Assembly (NCBI RefSeq): GCF_015711605.1
Contig: NZ_JABTEZ010000001.1
Location: 1,454,001 to 1,518,000, forward strand
DNA: 64,000 nucleotides
From: Planomonospora sp. ID67723
GTDB lineage: Bacteria > Actinomycetota > Actinomycetes > Streptosporangiales > Streptosporangiaceae
Direction of reading: 5' to 3'
Part shown: piece by piece, positions 1 to 8,661 of the stretch
Layout: the number at the start of each line of letters is the position of its first letter
Position numbering within the stretch: position 1 is the first letter of the stretch
Made by a program: the position numbers and the translations under genes
Notes under the pieces: generated by a model
What the model was told of the DNA's origin: nothing
Databases searched by the model: none
The model's input: the letters and a program-made list of their open reading frames with translations, nothing else

Positions 1-2
1 TG

Positions 3-239
3 CTGACCGGTTCGGTGAAGGAGATCGCCCCCTGGCTGGCCGCGCACATGGACGTCAACGCGATCGACCTCACCGGTGTCGCCGAGGAGGACCTGGCGAT
101 CGCCTGCGAGCAGGCCGCGGCGGAGAACCTCAAGCGGGTCCTGCGCCCGTCCGCGCCCGACTGGTCCGCCGACCCCGGCACCAAGCGGATGACGGCCTTC
201 CTGGAGACCAAGACCGTCTGGCACCCCACCGGCATCTGA
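3..239 (+). CDS. Aldehyde dehydrogenase family protein, C-terminal end (partial)
   Basis: The gene enters from the left edge of the window; only the last 78 codons are visible. The tail contains LASH-like AAHMDVNAIDLTG and ends in FLETKTVWHPTGI, an ending I recognise from actinobacterial NAD(P)-dependent aldehyde dehydrogenase paralogues. The catalytic Cys and Glu lie upstream of the window, so activity cannot be judged. A perfect GC-rich palindrome follows 7 bases after the stop and should terminate the transcript. Family assignment rests on this C-terminal signature only. Confidence 0.6.
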   Translation: MTGSVKEIAPWLAAHMDVNAIDLTGVAEEDLAIACEQAAAENLKRVLRPSAPDWSADPGTKRMTAFLETKTVWHPTGI

Positions 240-246
240 TCCCCGC

Positions 247-276
247 CGCCGCGCCCCGCTCGAGCGGGGCGCGGCG
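247..276. terminator. Perfect 30-bp GC palindrome, likely intrinsic terminator
   Basis: Fifteen uninterrupted complementary base pairs centred on CTCGAG, directly after the stop of the upstream aldehyde dehydrogenase and before the sigma factor gene. There is no T-run, which is usual for actinobacterial terminators. Confidence 0.75.
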
Positions 277-409
277 CGAGGCCGGAAGAGGTCCGCGACA
301 CCCGCCCGGCGCTTCCGGCCCGCCTGTTCCCCGCGTCCCGCCATCGCACTCCGGGCTGCGGCCCCGATTCCGGATTCTGTATCGGACGGCGGTAATCGCG
401 GGATTTCTC

Positions 410-928
410 ATGACATTACTAAGTGTGAATGATCCCGAAGCACAGTTCATCGAGCTGTACGACCGGTACTACCGGAGCGTGCTGGGATACGTCCTCCTCC
501 GAGCCGACCCCGGCATGGCGGAGGACATCACCAGCGAGACCTTCCTGGTGGCTTGGCGGCGCTTCGACAAGATGCCCGAGCCGCCGTTGCCGTGGCTGTT
601 CGGCGTGGCCCGCAACCTGCTGCGCAACCAGCGCGCCCGCCGGTTGCGCGGTGACGCGCTGCTCGCCCGGCTCGCCGAGCTGAACCACGTCGCCGAGGGC
701 GACGTGGCCGACCGGGTGACCGATCGCGAGGTCGCGCTCGCCGCGCTCGGCCACCTGAGGGAGGACGACGTCGAGGCGGTGATCCTGGCCGGCTGGTACG
801 GACTCACCCCGCAGGAGGCCTCCCAGGTGGTCGGCTGCTCGCAGCGTACGTACAACGTCCGGCTGCATCGTGCCCGGCGCCGCCTGTCGGACGCGATCAA
901 GATCGAGCTCGCTCTTCTCGCCTTCTAG
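410..928 (+). CDS. ECF-type sigma-70 family RNA polymerase sigma factor
   Basis: A 172-residue protein with the two-domain ECF layout. Region 2 (about residues 9-75) includes FIELYDRYYRSVLGYVL, the EDITSETFLVAW core-binding segment and PWLFGVARNLLRN. Region 4 (about 110-165) ends in a helix-turn-helix, TPQEASQVVGCSQRTYNVRL. It directs RNA polymerase to a small regulon. The following gene starts 8 bases downstream and has the form of a membrane partner that may act as its anti-sigma factor. The ATG at 410 has no strong ribosome-binding site; GTG at 425 is an alternative start. Confidence 0.9.
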   Translation: MTLLSVNDPEAQFIELYDRYYRSVLGYVLLRADPGMAEDITSETFLVAWRRFDKMPEPPLPWLFGVARNLLRNQRARRLRGDALLARLAELNHVAEGDVADRVTDREVALAALGHLREDDVEAVILAGWYGLTPQEASQVVGCSQRTYNVRLHRARRRLSDAIKIELALLAF

Positions 929-936
929 GAGCTGTC

Positions 937-2208
937 ATGAATGACTCCCACGACGAGCTGGTCGCCGTCTTGCGGCCCGACGCCTTCACGGAGGACGCCT
1001 ACCGCAGGAGGCGGGAGGCCGACCTCGCCCGAGCCCTCCGGCCGTCCCGCGCCGAGGAGCGTTCCATCCGCCGTATCTCGCACCGTCTCCGGAGGTTCCC
1101 GATGCCCAGGCCGTTCGCCCTGATCGCCACCACGGCGGTCGCGGGTCTGGCCGCGGCCGCGATCGTCGTTCCCGGGGCGTTCTCCGGCGACGCCTCGCGG
1201 GGGATCGCCCCCGTCGTCGGCTCGCAGACTCCCCCGGCCGCCGGCGCACAGAACCTGGACGCGCGGTCCTTCCTGCTGGCCGCGGCGGTGATCAGCGAGC
1301 GCGAGCCGGACTCGGGCCGCTACTGGTACTCGCGTGTCCGCAGATTCTCCTCGGTCCGCTTCCTGGGCGAGGGCGGCGAGAAGATCCTCGCCGTGGAGAG
1401 CGAGCTCAGCTCCAAGCTCATGGAACTGGTGGACGATCCGGAGAAGTCCACGGCGCTGGTCGAGGAGTATCGCCGGAAGGTCGGGAGAATGGTGGAGGAG
1501 GCGAAGGTCCCGTTCTCGGCAGGGATCGCCATGATGACCGAGATTTGGCAGGCGCGCGACCCGAACGCGTACAGCCGCCACACGATCGAACCCGACAAGA
1601 TCGAGTTCGCCTCGCCCGAGGATGAGAGAAAGTGGAAGGAGATGGGCTCTCCCAGCCTGGGCGACCTGAACGAGAAGAGCCGGACCGAGGACCTCCGAAA
1701 CCTTCACGACTACAACGACAAACGAGGCATCGACGTACAGCTCCGCATGCCCACCGACAAGGACGCGCTGGAGCGGTGGCTCCGCGACGCGTACGAGAGG
1801 GAGCAGAGGCCCGACGGGACGCAGTCGCCTGCCGTGTTCCGGAAGACGCCCTTCACCCTGTGGGTGTGGCGCGAAGCCGAGATGCTGCTGGCGCGTCCGC
1901 TCACCTCGGGCACCCGGGCGGCGTTCTACCGGGTGCTGGCCGAGCAGCCGGGGATCACGTCCCTGGGAACCGTCACCGATCCGCTGGGGCGCACGGGGAC
2001 CGCCCTCGCCATGACCGGTTTCGACCCCTGGGTCGCACGGGAGCTCGACCTGGGTGAGCAGGTCGAGCTCCGCATGATCATCGATCCGGTGACGGCGAAG
2101 CTGCTCAGCTCCGAGGTGCGTCCTCAGGGGGCGTCCGCGCCCACGGATAGGATGATCTTCGAAAGCATCGGCTGGGTCGACGCGTTCGACGAGTATCCGA
2201 AGGGCTGA
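937..2208 (+). CDS. CU044_5270 family membrane-anchored protein, probable partner of the ECF sigma factor
   Basis: A 423-residue protein. The first ~55 residues are charged and cytosolic, followed by one membrane helix at about 61-82 (FALIATTAVAGLAAAAIVV) and a long extracytoplasmic domain. The form matches the CU044_5270 family, which in Streptosporangiaceae-type genomes sits beside an ECF sigma factor gene. The start lies 8 bases after the sigma stop with an AGGAG upstream, so the two are co-transcribed and probably coupled. By analogy the cytosolic tail could hold the sigma factor and the outer domain sense a signal; that is inference. No catalytic motif was recognised. Confidence 0.8.
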   Translation: MNDSHDELVAVLRPDAFTEDAYRRRREADLARALRPSRAEERSIRRISHRLRRFPMPRPFALIATTAVAGLAAAAIVVPGAFSGDASRGIAPVVGSQTPPAAGAQNLDARSFLLAAAVISEREPDSGRYWYSRVRRFSSVRFLGEGGEKILAVESELSSKLMELVDDPEKSTALVEEYRRKVGRMVEEAKVPFSAGIAMMTEIWQARDPNAYSRHTIEPDKIEFASPEDERKWKEMGSPSLGDLNEKSRTEDLRNLHDYNDKRGIDVQLRMPTDKDALERWLRDAYEREQRPDGTQSPAVFRKTPFTLWVWREAEMLLARPLTSGTRAAFYRVLAEQPGITSLGTVTDPLGRTGTALAMTGFDPWVARELDLGEQVELRMIIDPVTAKLLSSEVRPQGASAPTDRMIFESIGWVDAFDEYPKG

Positions 2209-2234
2209 CACCTCACGCCCCGCCCGCGGCGCCG

Positions 2235-3641
2235 TCAGGGGGACGGGGCGTGGCGCGGCCAGGGGGAGGCGGCCTCCAGCTGGGCGGCGAGGGTCAGGAG
2301 CTGCGTCTCGCCGCCGGGGGCCGCGACGAGCTGCACGCCGATCGGCAGACCGCTGGAGTGACGGCCGTACGGGATGGTCATGGCGGGCCAGCCGGCCACG
2401 TTCCAGGCGGCGGTGGCGGGGGCGTACGTCAGGTTGACGCGGGCGTTCCGGAGCAGGCCGCGGCGGCCCCAGCGCTCGGCGTGCGGCGGGATCATCGCCA
2501 GCGTCGGCGAGACGAGCACGTCGGCGTCGCCGAACCACTGGTCGGCGCCGTTGGCCCGCCAGCGGTCGCGGCCCTTCGCGCCGTCCATCCCGAACGCGCC
2601 GAGCACCCGCCCGGCGCGGGCCAGGGCCCTGGTCCGCCGTTCCAGCTTCCGCCGGTCGAGCCCGGCCGTGTCCTCCCGCGCCAGCGCGAACCAGGTGGCG
2701 ACCGCGGCCGAGCCGAGCCAGACCGGCAGCCGGGCGCCGTGCTCCACGACCGTGTGCCCGGCCTCGCCCAACACCCGCGCCGCACCGGTGACGGCCTCCT
2801 GGAACTCGCGGTCCACCGCGAATCCCGGCGGCAGCGGGCGGGGCGCGACGGCGATCCGGAGCCGCACCGGTTCGGCGGTGGTCAGCCCGCCCGGGTAGTC
2901 GTCGATCGAGTCGCCCACCCGGAGGGACTCGCTCTCGCCGGGTGTGGCCAGGGACATGTCGCCGGCCATCACGGCCAGGGCGAGGGAGAGGTCGGCCACC
3001 GTCGTGGCGAGCGGGCCGTTCTCCGACATGCCGTGCCAGTCGGGCTCGGGCGGGGGCACGACCCCCAGCCCCGGCTTGATGGAGACGATCCCGCAGCAGG
3101 CGGCCGGGATGCGCAGCGAGCCGAGCCCGTCGGTGCCGTGGGCCAGCGGGACCATCCCCGCCGCCACCGCCGCCGCGCTCCCTCCCGACGACCCGCCGGG
3201 CGTGCGGGCGGGGTTCCACGGATTGCGGGCCACGCCGTACACGCTGTCGGAGAAGCCGGCCAGGCACAGCTCCGGCACGTTGGTGGTCCCGACGACGACC
3301 GCGCCGGCCGCGCGGAGCCGGGCCACGACGGGATGGTCCTCGGCGGCGGGAACGTCCGGCGTGGCGGCCGAACCGGTGCGGAACACCTCACCCTCGATCG
3401 GGACGTTGTCCTTGACCGCCACCGGCACCCCGGCGAGCGGCAGCTCCGCCAGATCGGGGTTCTCCTGCACGGCACGGGCCTCGGCGAGCGCCTGCTCGGC
3501 CCTGACCCTGCGAAACGCCCCGACGCGCCCGTCCCGCTCGGCGATCGCGCGGAGGTGCTCCTCGACGACCGCCGGAGCGGTGACCTTGCCCCGTCGTACG
3601 GCCTCCGCGATCTCGACTGCGGACATTCCCACCCACGACAT
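2235..3641 (-). CDS. Amidase (amidase-signature family hydrolase)
   Basis: A 468-residue protein of the amidase-signature superfamily, which hydrolyses carboxamides with a Ser-cisSer-Lys triad. All three are visible: Lys77 in VAVKDNV, Ser152 in TPGGSSGGSAAAVAAG and the nucleophile Ser175 in GTDGLGSLRIPA. Length is normal for the family. There is no signal peptide, so it acts in the cytosol. The usual GSDGGGS is here GTDGLGS, a mild variation next to the nucleophile. It stands alone between the sigma-factor pair and the SPFH operon, so its substrate cannot be deduced. Confidence 0.9.
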   Translation of the reverse strand: MSWVGMSAVEIAEAVRRGKVTAPAVVEEHLRAIAERDGRVGAFRRVRAEQALAEARAVQENPDLAELPLAGVPVAVKDNVPIEGEVFRTGSAATPDVPAAEDHPVVARLRAAGAVVVGTTNVPELCLAGFSDSVYGVARNPWNPARTPGGSSGGSAAAVAAGMVPLAHGTDGLGSLRIPAACCGIVSIKPGLGVVPPPEPDWHGMSENGPLATTVADLSLALAVMAGDMSLATPGESESLRVGDSIDDYPGGLTTAEPVRLRIAVAPRPLPPGFAVDREFQEAVTGAARVLGEAGHTVVEHGARLPVWLGSAAVATWFALAREDTAGLDRRKLERRTRALARAGRVLGAFGMDGAKGRDRWRANGADQWFGDADVLVSPTLAMIPPHAERWGRRGLLRNARVNLTYAPATAAWNVAGWPAMTIPYGRHSSGLPIGVQLVAAPGGETQLLTLAAQLEAASPWPRHAPSP

Positions 3642-3689
3642 GCACCGAGTGTGGTCCTGCGGGTACTTCGAGGGGAAGTGCCCTATGTC

Positions 3690-3860
3690 TCAATCAGATG
3701 ACTTGTCCTTCTTCGGATCGCGGCCGGTCTCCTTCAGCGCCAGACGCAGCGCGTACTCGATCTGCGCGTTGACGCTGCGCAGGTCGTCGGCCGCCCACCT
3801 GGCGATCGCCTCGTAGACGGCCGGATCGAGTCTGAGCAGGAGCTTCTTGCGTTCCGGCAT
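3690..3860 (-). CDS. Small ribbon-helix-helix (Arc/CopG-type) DNA-binding protein
   Basis: A 56-residue protein whose N-terminal KKLLLRLDPAVYEAIARWA is the beta strand and first helix of a ribbon-helix-helix fold, followed by DLRSVNAQIEYALRLAL, the second helix; a Lys-rich tail closes it. The ATG at 3860 lies 4 bases after the SPFH stop, so it is the second gene of that operon. Proteins of this fold bind palindromic DNA as dimers; a conspicuous palindrome lies upstream of the operon, so autoregulation is plausible (inference). It could also be an antitoxin-like protein, but no toxin is adjacent. Confidence 0.8.
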   Translation of the reverse strand: MPERKKLLLRLDPAVYEAIARWAADDLRSVNAQIEYALRLALKETGRDPKKDKSSD

Positions 3861-3864
3861 GTGC

Positions 3865-4728
3865 TCAGGAGTAGAGACTGCCGGCGTTGACCACCGGCTG
3901 GGTCGCCCGGTCGCCGCACAGGACGACCAGCAGGTTGGAGACCATCTGCGCCTTCCGCTCCTCGTCGAGATCCACCACGCCCTCCTCGGCCAGCCTGTCC
4001 AGCGCCAGCCGGACCATGCCCACCGCTCCGGCCACGATGTGCGTGCGGGCCGCGACGACCTGGGCGGCCTGCTGGCGGACCAGCATCGCCTGGGCGATCT
4101 CCGGAGCATAGGCGAGATGCGTGATCCGCGCCTCCAGTACCTCGACGCCGGCGAGCTGGGTGCGCTCACGCAGCTCGGCGGTGAGCTCCTCGGCGACCTC
4201 GGCGCCGTCGCGCAGGCTGGTGCGGCCCTCCTCGTGGGCGTCGTAGGGGTGGCTGGTGGCCAGGTGGCGGACGGCCGCCTCGGACTGGATCGCGACGTAC
4301 TCCTCGTAGTCGTCGACGGAGAACGTGGCCTTGGCCGTGTCGGTGACCTTGTAGACGACCACCGCGGCGATCTCCACCGGGTTGCCGTCGGCGTCGTTCA
4401 CCTTGAGCTTGGCCGTCTCGAAGTTGCGGACCCGGAGGGTGATGTGCTGCTTGGTGGTGAACGGCAGCACCCACTGGAAGCCCGCCTGGCTCACCGTGCC
4501 GACGTAGCGGCCCAGGAACTGGACGACCTTCGCCTCGTTCGGGTTGATGACGGTGAACCCGCTCAGCAGGACGAGCGCGGCGAGGCCCCACGGGCCCGCG
4601 GCGGCTATCAGCGCCATCGCCGAGGTCGTCCATCCGGCCGCCGCCACGACGGCCGCCACGATCCCTCCCACGACCAGCAGTCCGGCCAGGACCGTGAACC
4701 CGCTCATCCGGAACGCCTGTCGCTCCAT
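3865..4728 (-). CDS. SPFH/Band 7 (stomatin-prohibitin-flotillin) membrane protein
   Basis: A 287-residue protein with two N-terminal membrane helices (about 8-29 and 43-60) and an SPFH domain starting at [21 protein letters not shown]. The domain continues through [20 protein letters not shown] to a helical region around [32 protein letters not shown], typical of this family. Such proteins form oligomeric scaffolds in membrane microdomains. It is first in a two-gene operon with a ribbon-helix-helix protein. The promoter region holds a 28-bp palindrome ending at the ribosome-binding site, so expression is probably repressor-controlled. Confidence 0.88.
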   Translation of the reverse strand: MERQAFRMSGFTVLAGLLVVGGIVAAVVAAAGWTTSAMALIAAAGPWGLAALVLLSGFTVINPNEAKVVQFLGRYVGTVSQAGFQWVLPFTTKQHITLRVRNFETAKLKVNDADGNPVEIAAVVVYKVTDTAKATFSVDDYEEYVAIQSEAAVRHLATSHPYDAHEEGRTSLRDGAEVAEELTAELRERTQLAGVEVLEARITHLAYAPEIAQAMLVRQQAAQVVAARTHIVAGAVGMVRLALDRLAEEGVVDLDEERKAQMVSNLLVVLCGDRATQPVVNAGSLYS

Positions 4729-4740
4729 GGACCTTCCTTT

Positions 4741-4768
4741 GCTATCGAAGTGATATCACTACGATAGC
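4741..4768 (-). promoter_or_regulatory. 28-bp near-perfect palindrome, likely operator of the SPFH operon
   Basis: Arms GCTATCG and CGATAGC flank a perfect core GTGATATCAC; only the two base pairs joining arm and core mismatch. It abuts the ribosome-binding site (AAGGAAGG at about 4733-4740) of the SPFH gene, whose ATG is at 4728. A protein bound here would block transcription. Which protein is unknown; the small ribbon-helix-helix protein of the same operon is a candidate. Confidence 0.75.
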
Positions 4769-4916
4769 CCATGGACCGGCATCGCGCGCAAGCCGTACGG
4801 CGGCGGCCGGGGCACCGCTTGCGACACCGCCCGGAACGTCGGCGGAAACGCCGTCGCAGCGCTGTGACCAGGAGGTCCGCAAGTGGTTCGCAAGTGGATG
4901 CCCGCATACTGGCGGT

Positions 4917-5627
4917 ATGTGGTTCCTCGATCGCACGGCGCGTCAGCTCCGTTCCAACCCCGCCCTGCTCACCTACCGGCCCCCGGAGCCGGCCCGGCTG
5001 GAGAGCCTGCTCCGCCAGTACGACCCCGGCCTCTTCGTCTCGGGGGACTGGTTCGTCGCGAGGGGCACCAAGATCCGCTGGGTGGAGATCACCGAGGACC
5101 TGGCGGGCAAGGCGCGCATCCCCGCCGACCGTCGCGGGGCGATCATCGCCAGCCACAGCGGCAGCAGGCACGCGGGCGGCTTCGTCCTGAACGGCCTGGC
5201 CAGCCGTATCGGCGGGGCGCTGTACCCGCCGGATGTGCACGACTCCTACGTGGACGTCCAGGTGAGCCTGGCGGGGCGGCACGCGCTCGACTGCGAGGAG
5301 GTCGCCGCGCTGGTCCGCCCGATCCTCGGCGATCGGACCGTCAGGCACGACCACGAGCTCGGCTTCTGCCACATCGACGGGGCCAAGGACGACCCGGTCA
5401 AGGTCTCCTACGACTGGCCGACCCCGGACTGGCCCCTGGAGGACGCCGACCACGCGGTCGATCTGGAGATCGACCTCGACGAGGACCCCGACCACCCCGG
5501 CCTGGAGCTCCTCTACCGGACCGCCGTCTCCCTCGCCACCGCTCTGGGCGGAACCGTCATCTCGAAGGACATGCCCGTCACCCGCATCGAGGACATCACC
5601 CCCACCCGCGACCGGCTGCCAGCCTGA
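4917..5627 (+). CDS. Conserved-looking protein of unknown function
   Basis: A 236-residue soluble protein beginning MWFLDRTARQLRSNPALLTY. No domain is recognised with certainty. It is rich in acidic residues in its C-terminal third (DLEIDLDEDPDHPG) and has mixed beta/alpha character with no signal peptide or membrane helix. It is transcribed alone, convergent with hrpB. Codon use fits the neighbours, so it is a resident gene. Function cannot be assigned. Confidence 0.75.
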   Translation: MWFLDRTARQLRSNPALLTYRPPEPARLESLLRQYDPGLFVSGDWFVARGTKIRWVEITEDLAGKARIPADRRGAIIASHSGSRHAGGFVLNGLASRIGGALYPPDVHDSYVDVQVSLAGRHALDCEEVAALVRPILGDRTVRHDHELGFCHIDGAKDDPVKVSYDWPTPDWPLEDADHAVDLEIDLDEDPDHPGLELLYRTAVSLATALGGTVISKDMPVTRIEDITPTRDRLPA

Positions 5628-5710
5628 GGAGGTTCGCCGCTCCGGCGGTCCGGGGTGCTCGCGCCCGGCGCGGCGCCGGCCGCGACGATGACGCCTCAGC
5701 GGTGGTGGCC

Positions 5711-8389
5711 TCAGCGGTGGTGGTTGGTGCGGCGGGTGGCGGCGGCGGACAGGGGGTCTTCGGGCCACGGATGCTTGGGGTAGCGGCCGCGCAGCTCCGC
5801 GCGGACCGCGCGGTAGCCCTCGCGCCAGAACGAGGCCAGGTCTCCGGTGACGGCCGCCGGGCGGCCCGCGGGGGACAGCAGGTGGACCGTCAGCGGCACC
5901 CCGGCGACACTCGGGGCCGCGTCCCAGCCGAACAGCTCCTGCAGCTTGGCCGCGAGGACCGGCCGCTCGCCGGAGTAGTCGATCCTGACCCGCGACCCGC
6001 TCGGCACCTCGATCCGCTCCGGGGCCGTCTCGTCCAGGCGGGCGCTCCACGGGACCAGCCGGTGCAGGGCCGCGGTCACGTCGATGCGCTCCAGGTCGGC
6101 GCGGCGGCGGGCGCGGGAGAGCTCGGGTTCCAGCCACAGGTCGGCGGCGTCCACCAGGGAGGCGTCGTCCACCGGGCGCCAGGGGTCGCCGAGCGCCCGG
6201 TGGCAGAAGGCCAGCCGCTCGCGCACGGCCACGGCCCCGGGCGGCCAGCGCAGCACGGACAGGCCCTCGGTGCGCAGGCCGTGCAGGATCGCGGGCCTGA
6301 CGTCGGCGTCGCGCAGCGGGACCGAGGACAGCTCGATCGCGCCCAGGCGCTCGACCCGGCGGGCCGAGACGTCACCGTGACGCTGCCCCGGCGGGACCCG
6401 CCAGGCGACCTCTTCCCCGGAGTCGTACAGCGGTGCGGCGGCGAGCCGGGCGGTCTCCTCGTCGATCACGACGGCCTGCCTGATCCGCGCCGAGGCGGAC
6501 CCGGCCGGACGGTCCGCGACCGCGACCGCCAGCCACTCCGCCGTGTCGAGCCGGGAGCCCCGGGGCAGCTCGGCGGCGGTCCCCGAGGCCATCAGGTAGG
6601 CGCCGCCACGCCGTCTGGCGACCCGCTCGGGGTAGGCCAGCGCGACCGCGGTCCCGGCCAGCCGGTCGTCGTCCCACGAGCGGGCCGCCTCCGGATCCGG
6701 CCCCCCGTCCTGCGGGCCTTCCCGGCCGTGCTCCACCCGCTGTACGGCTCCCGCCAGGCGCCTGGCCTCCTGCCGCCATCGGGCGGAGAAGCCGTCACCG
6801 CCCCGGCGCGCCGAGCGCCACACCGCGACGAGGTCGTCGCCGGCGTCGCGGGGGAGCTGCTCGGACAGGAGCGCGACGACCTCGGCGGCTCGCGGACCGA
6901 GGTCGGCCAGGGCGCGGGCCAGGCGGGGGTGGACCCCGGCGGCGGCCATCCTGCGGCCCCGGCCGGTGACGACGGCGCGGGAGAGGTCCGGGCCGTCGAG
7001 CTCTCCGGGAGCGCTGTGCGCGGCCGGACCCGCAGGGGTGTCACGGGGGCTGAGGGCGCCGAGGGCGTGCAGCGTACGGCGGGCGGCGTCCATCGCCGCG
7101 GGCGGGGGCGGGTCGAGCAGGGCCAGACCGGTGGCGGCGGGGTCGCCCCAGCAGGCGGCCTGCAGGGCGAAACCGGTCAGGTCGGCCAGGGCGATCTCGG
7201 GTCGGGCGTGCTCGGGGAGCCGTTCGTGCTCGGCCCGGGACCAGCAGCGGTAGACGGCGCCGGGCGCCTCCCGGCCCGCCCGCCCGGCCCGCTGCTCGGC
7301 GGAGGCCCGGGAGGCGCGGACGGTGGTGAGCGAGCCGAGGCCGCGGGCGTGGTCGGTGCGCGGCTCGCGGGCCAGACCGGAGTCGACCACGACGCGGACG
7401 CCGGGCACGGTCAGGCTCGACTCCGCGACCGAGGTCGCGAGGATCACCCGCCGCGTCCCGCCGGGGGACAGGACCGCGTCCTGGACGTGGGCCGGGGCCT
7501 GGCCGTGGACCTGGAGGACCTGGATCCCCTCCGGGGTTCCCGCACGGCCGGGAGCGGTCGTGGCGTCCGGGCCGGGCCCGGCGAGCATTCCCGCGACCCG
7601 GGAGATCTCGCCGACCCCCGGCAGGAAGCAGAGCACGTCGCCGTCCCGCTCGGCCAGCGCCCGCCGTACGACGTCGGCGACGTGGGACAGGAACGCGGGA
7701 TCGACCCGCATGCCGTGCGGCGGCGCCGTCGGCCGGGGAGGCGGCGCCCAGACCGGGGAGACGGGATGCAGGGTGCCGGAGGCGTGGATGATCGGGGCCG
7801 CCCCGGCCTCGTCCGCGGGGGCGGCTCCGGTCCCCTCCCCGTCTGCGGCCGGGCGCGCGCCGGTGCCGAGCAGGCGGGCCCAGGGCCGGGCGTCGGCCGT
7901 GGCGGAGGTGGCGAGCAGCCGGAGGTCGGGCCGGAGGGTGGCGCGGACGTCGAGGAGGAAGGCGAGGGCGGTGTCGGCGTCCAGGTGGCGCTCGTGGCAC
8001 TCGTCCAGCAGCACCGTCTCCACGCCGCCGAGCTCGGGGTCGCGCTGGAGGCGCTGGAGGAGAACTCCGGTGGTGACGACCTCGACGACCGTGCGCGGGC
8101 CCGCCCTGCGCTCGCCCCGGACCGAGAAGCCGACCTCCGCGCCCACCTCGGACTCCAGCAGCCAGGCCATCCGCCGGGCGGCGGCCCGTACCGCCATCCG
8201 CCGGGGCTCGGCCACGACCACCTTCCGCACGGGCGAGCCGTCCAGGAGGCCCGCCAGGGCGAGGGGGACCAGCGTCGTCTTTCCGGTGCCGGGCGGGGCG
8301 GTGAGCACGGCGGTGCCGTGCTCGTCCAGGGCCGCCAGCAGCTCTGGGAGGACATGCCGGACGGGCAGTCCGGACCACTCGGAACGCAT
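5711..8389 (-). CDS. hrpB: ATP-dependent helicase HrpB (DEAH-box superfamily 2)
   Basis: An 892-residue DEAH-box helicase-like ATPase. Walker A is TAPPGTGKTTLV near residue 29, the Walker B box is DECHERHLDADTALAFLLD, the Ser-Ala-Thr motif is LLATSATADA, and motif VI is RASAEQRAGRAGREAPG. The C-terminal HrpB-specific region ends with RGRYPKHPWPEDPL, typical of HrpB. Length and order match the family. The frame is open to 8539, but ATG at 8389 (MRSEWSGLPVRHVLPELL) agrees with the family N-terminus and avoids the low-complexity extension. Its physiological role in actinobacteria is not well defined. A 15-bp tandem repeat (5694-5723) lies at its 3' end. Confidence 0.92.
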   Translation of the reverse strand: MRSEWSGLPVRHVLPELLAALDEHGTAVLTAPPGTGKTTLVPLALAGLLDGSPVRKVVVAEPRRMAVRAAARRMAWLLESEVGAEVGFSVRGERRAGPRTVVEVVTTGVLLQRLQRDPELGGVETVLLDECHERHLDADTALAFLLDVRATLRPDLRLLATSATADARPWARLLGTGARPAADGEGTGAAPADEAGAAPIIHASGTLHPVSPVWAPPPRPTAPPHGMRVDPAFLSHVADVVRRALAERDGDVLCFLPGVGEISRVAGMLAGPGPDATTAPGRAGTPEGIQVLQVHGQAPAHVQDAVLSPGGTRRVILATSVAESSLTVPGVRVVVDSGLAREPRTDHARGLGSLTTVRASRASAEQRAGRAGREAPGAVYRCWSRAEHERLPEHARPEIALADLTGFALQAACWGDPAATGLALLDPPPPAAMDAARRTLHALGALSPRDTPAGPAAHSAPGELDGPDLSRAVVTGRGRRMAAAGVHPRLARALADLGPRAAEVVALLSEQLPRDAGDDLVAVWRSARRGGDGFSARWRQEARRLAGAVQRVEHGREGPQDGGPDPEAARSWDDDRLAGTAVALAYPERVARRRGGAYLMASGTAAELPRGSRLDTAEWLAVAVADRPAGSASARIRQAVVIDEETARLAAAPLYDSGEEVAWRVPPGQRHGDVSARRVERLGAIELSSVPLRDADVRPAILHGLRTEGLSVLRWPPGAVAVRERLAFCHRALGDPWRPVDDASLVDAADLWLEPELSRARRRADLERIDVTAALHRLVPWSARLDETAPERIEVPSGSRVRIDYSGERPVLAAKLQELFGWDAAPSVAGVPLTVHLLSPAGRPAAVTGDLASFWREGYRAVRAELRGRYPKHPWPEDPLSAAATRRTNHHR

Positions 8390-8628
8390 CCGTCCAGTCT
8401 CCCCGAACGCGCCGGTGCGATGACCGGGGAGGCCGGTCCGGGGCGACGGGGTGACGTCAGAGGTGGAGGTCGCCGGCGAGGCGGCGCTGGACGGCGGGCC
8501 GACGGCGGGGTGGCAGCGCTGGAGCCCGGGCGGCGCCACCGCCGGGGCGGGAGGGCCGGTCCCGCGGCCCGGCAGAACTTTTCGGGTCTTGTCGGCTCGG
8601 GGAGCCGGAGTTACGATCCGCGTAATTG

Positions 8629-8645
8629 TTAGGAAACTTTCCTAA
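8629..8645 (+). promoter_or_regulatory. 17-bp palindromic operator upstream of the chitinase gene
   Basis: TTAGGAAACTTTCCTAA is a perfect palindrome around a central C, placed a few bases before the AAGAAGGAG ribosome-binding site and 17 bases before the ATG. I recall similar AGGAAA-N-TTTCCT boxes upstream of secreted glycoside hydrolase genes in actinomycetes. The position predicts repression by a sugar-responsive regulator, which is not encoded nearby. Confidence 0.7.
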
Positions 8646-8661
8646 AAGAAGGAGTTTCCGC

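Noticed and set aside
3690-4169. A 159-residue minus-strand gene overlapping the SPFH gene
   Set aside because: Only its last 56 residues, from ATG 3860, have a recognisable fold; the rest is out of frame within the SPFH gene.
5694-5723. 15-bp direct repeat CTCAGCGGTGGTGGC at the end of hrpB as a mobile-element footprint
   Set aside because: There are only two copies, partly coding for the C-terminal residues; no element is attached.
4883-8632. 1249-codon open frame antisense to hrpB
   Set aside because: It is the shadow of the hrpB gene in high-GC DNA: low-complexity Gly/Arg/Ala protein, no domain and no ribosome-binding site.
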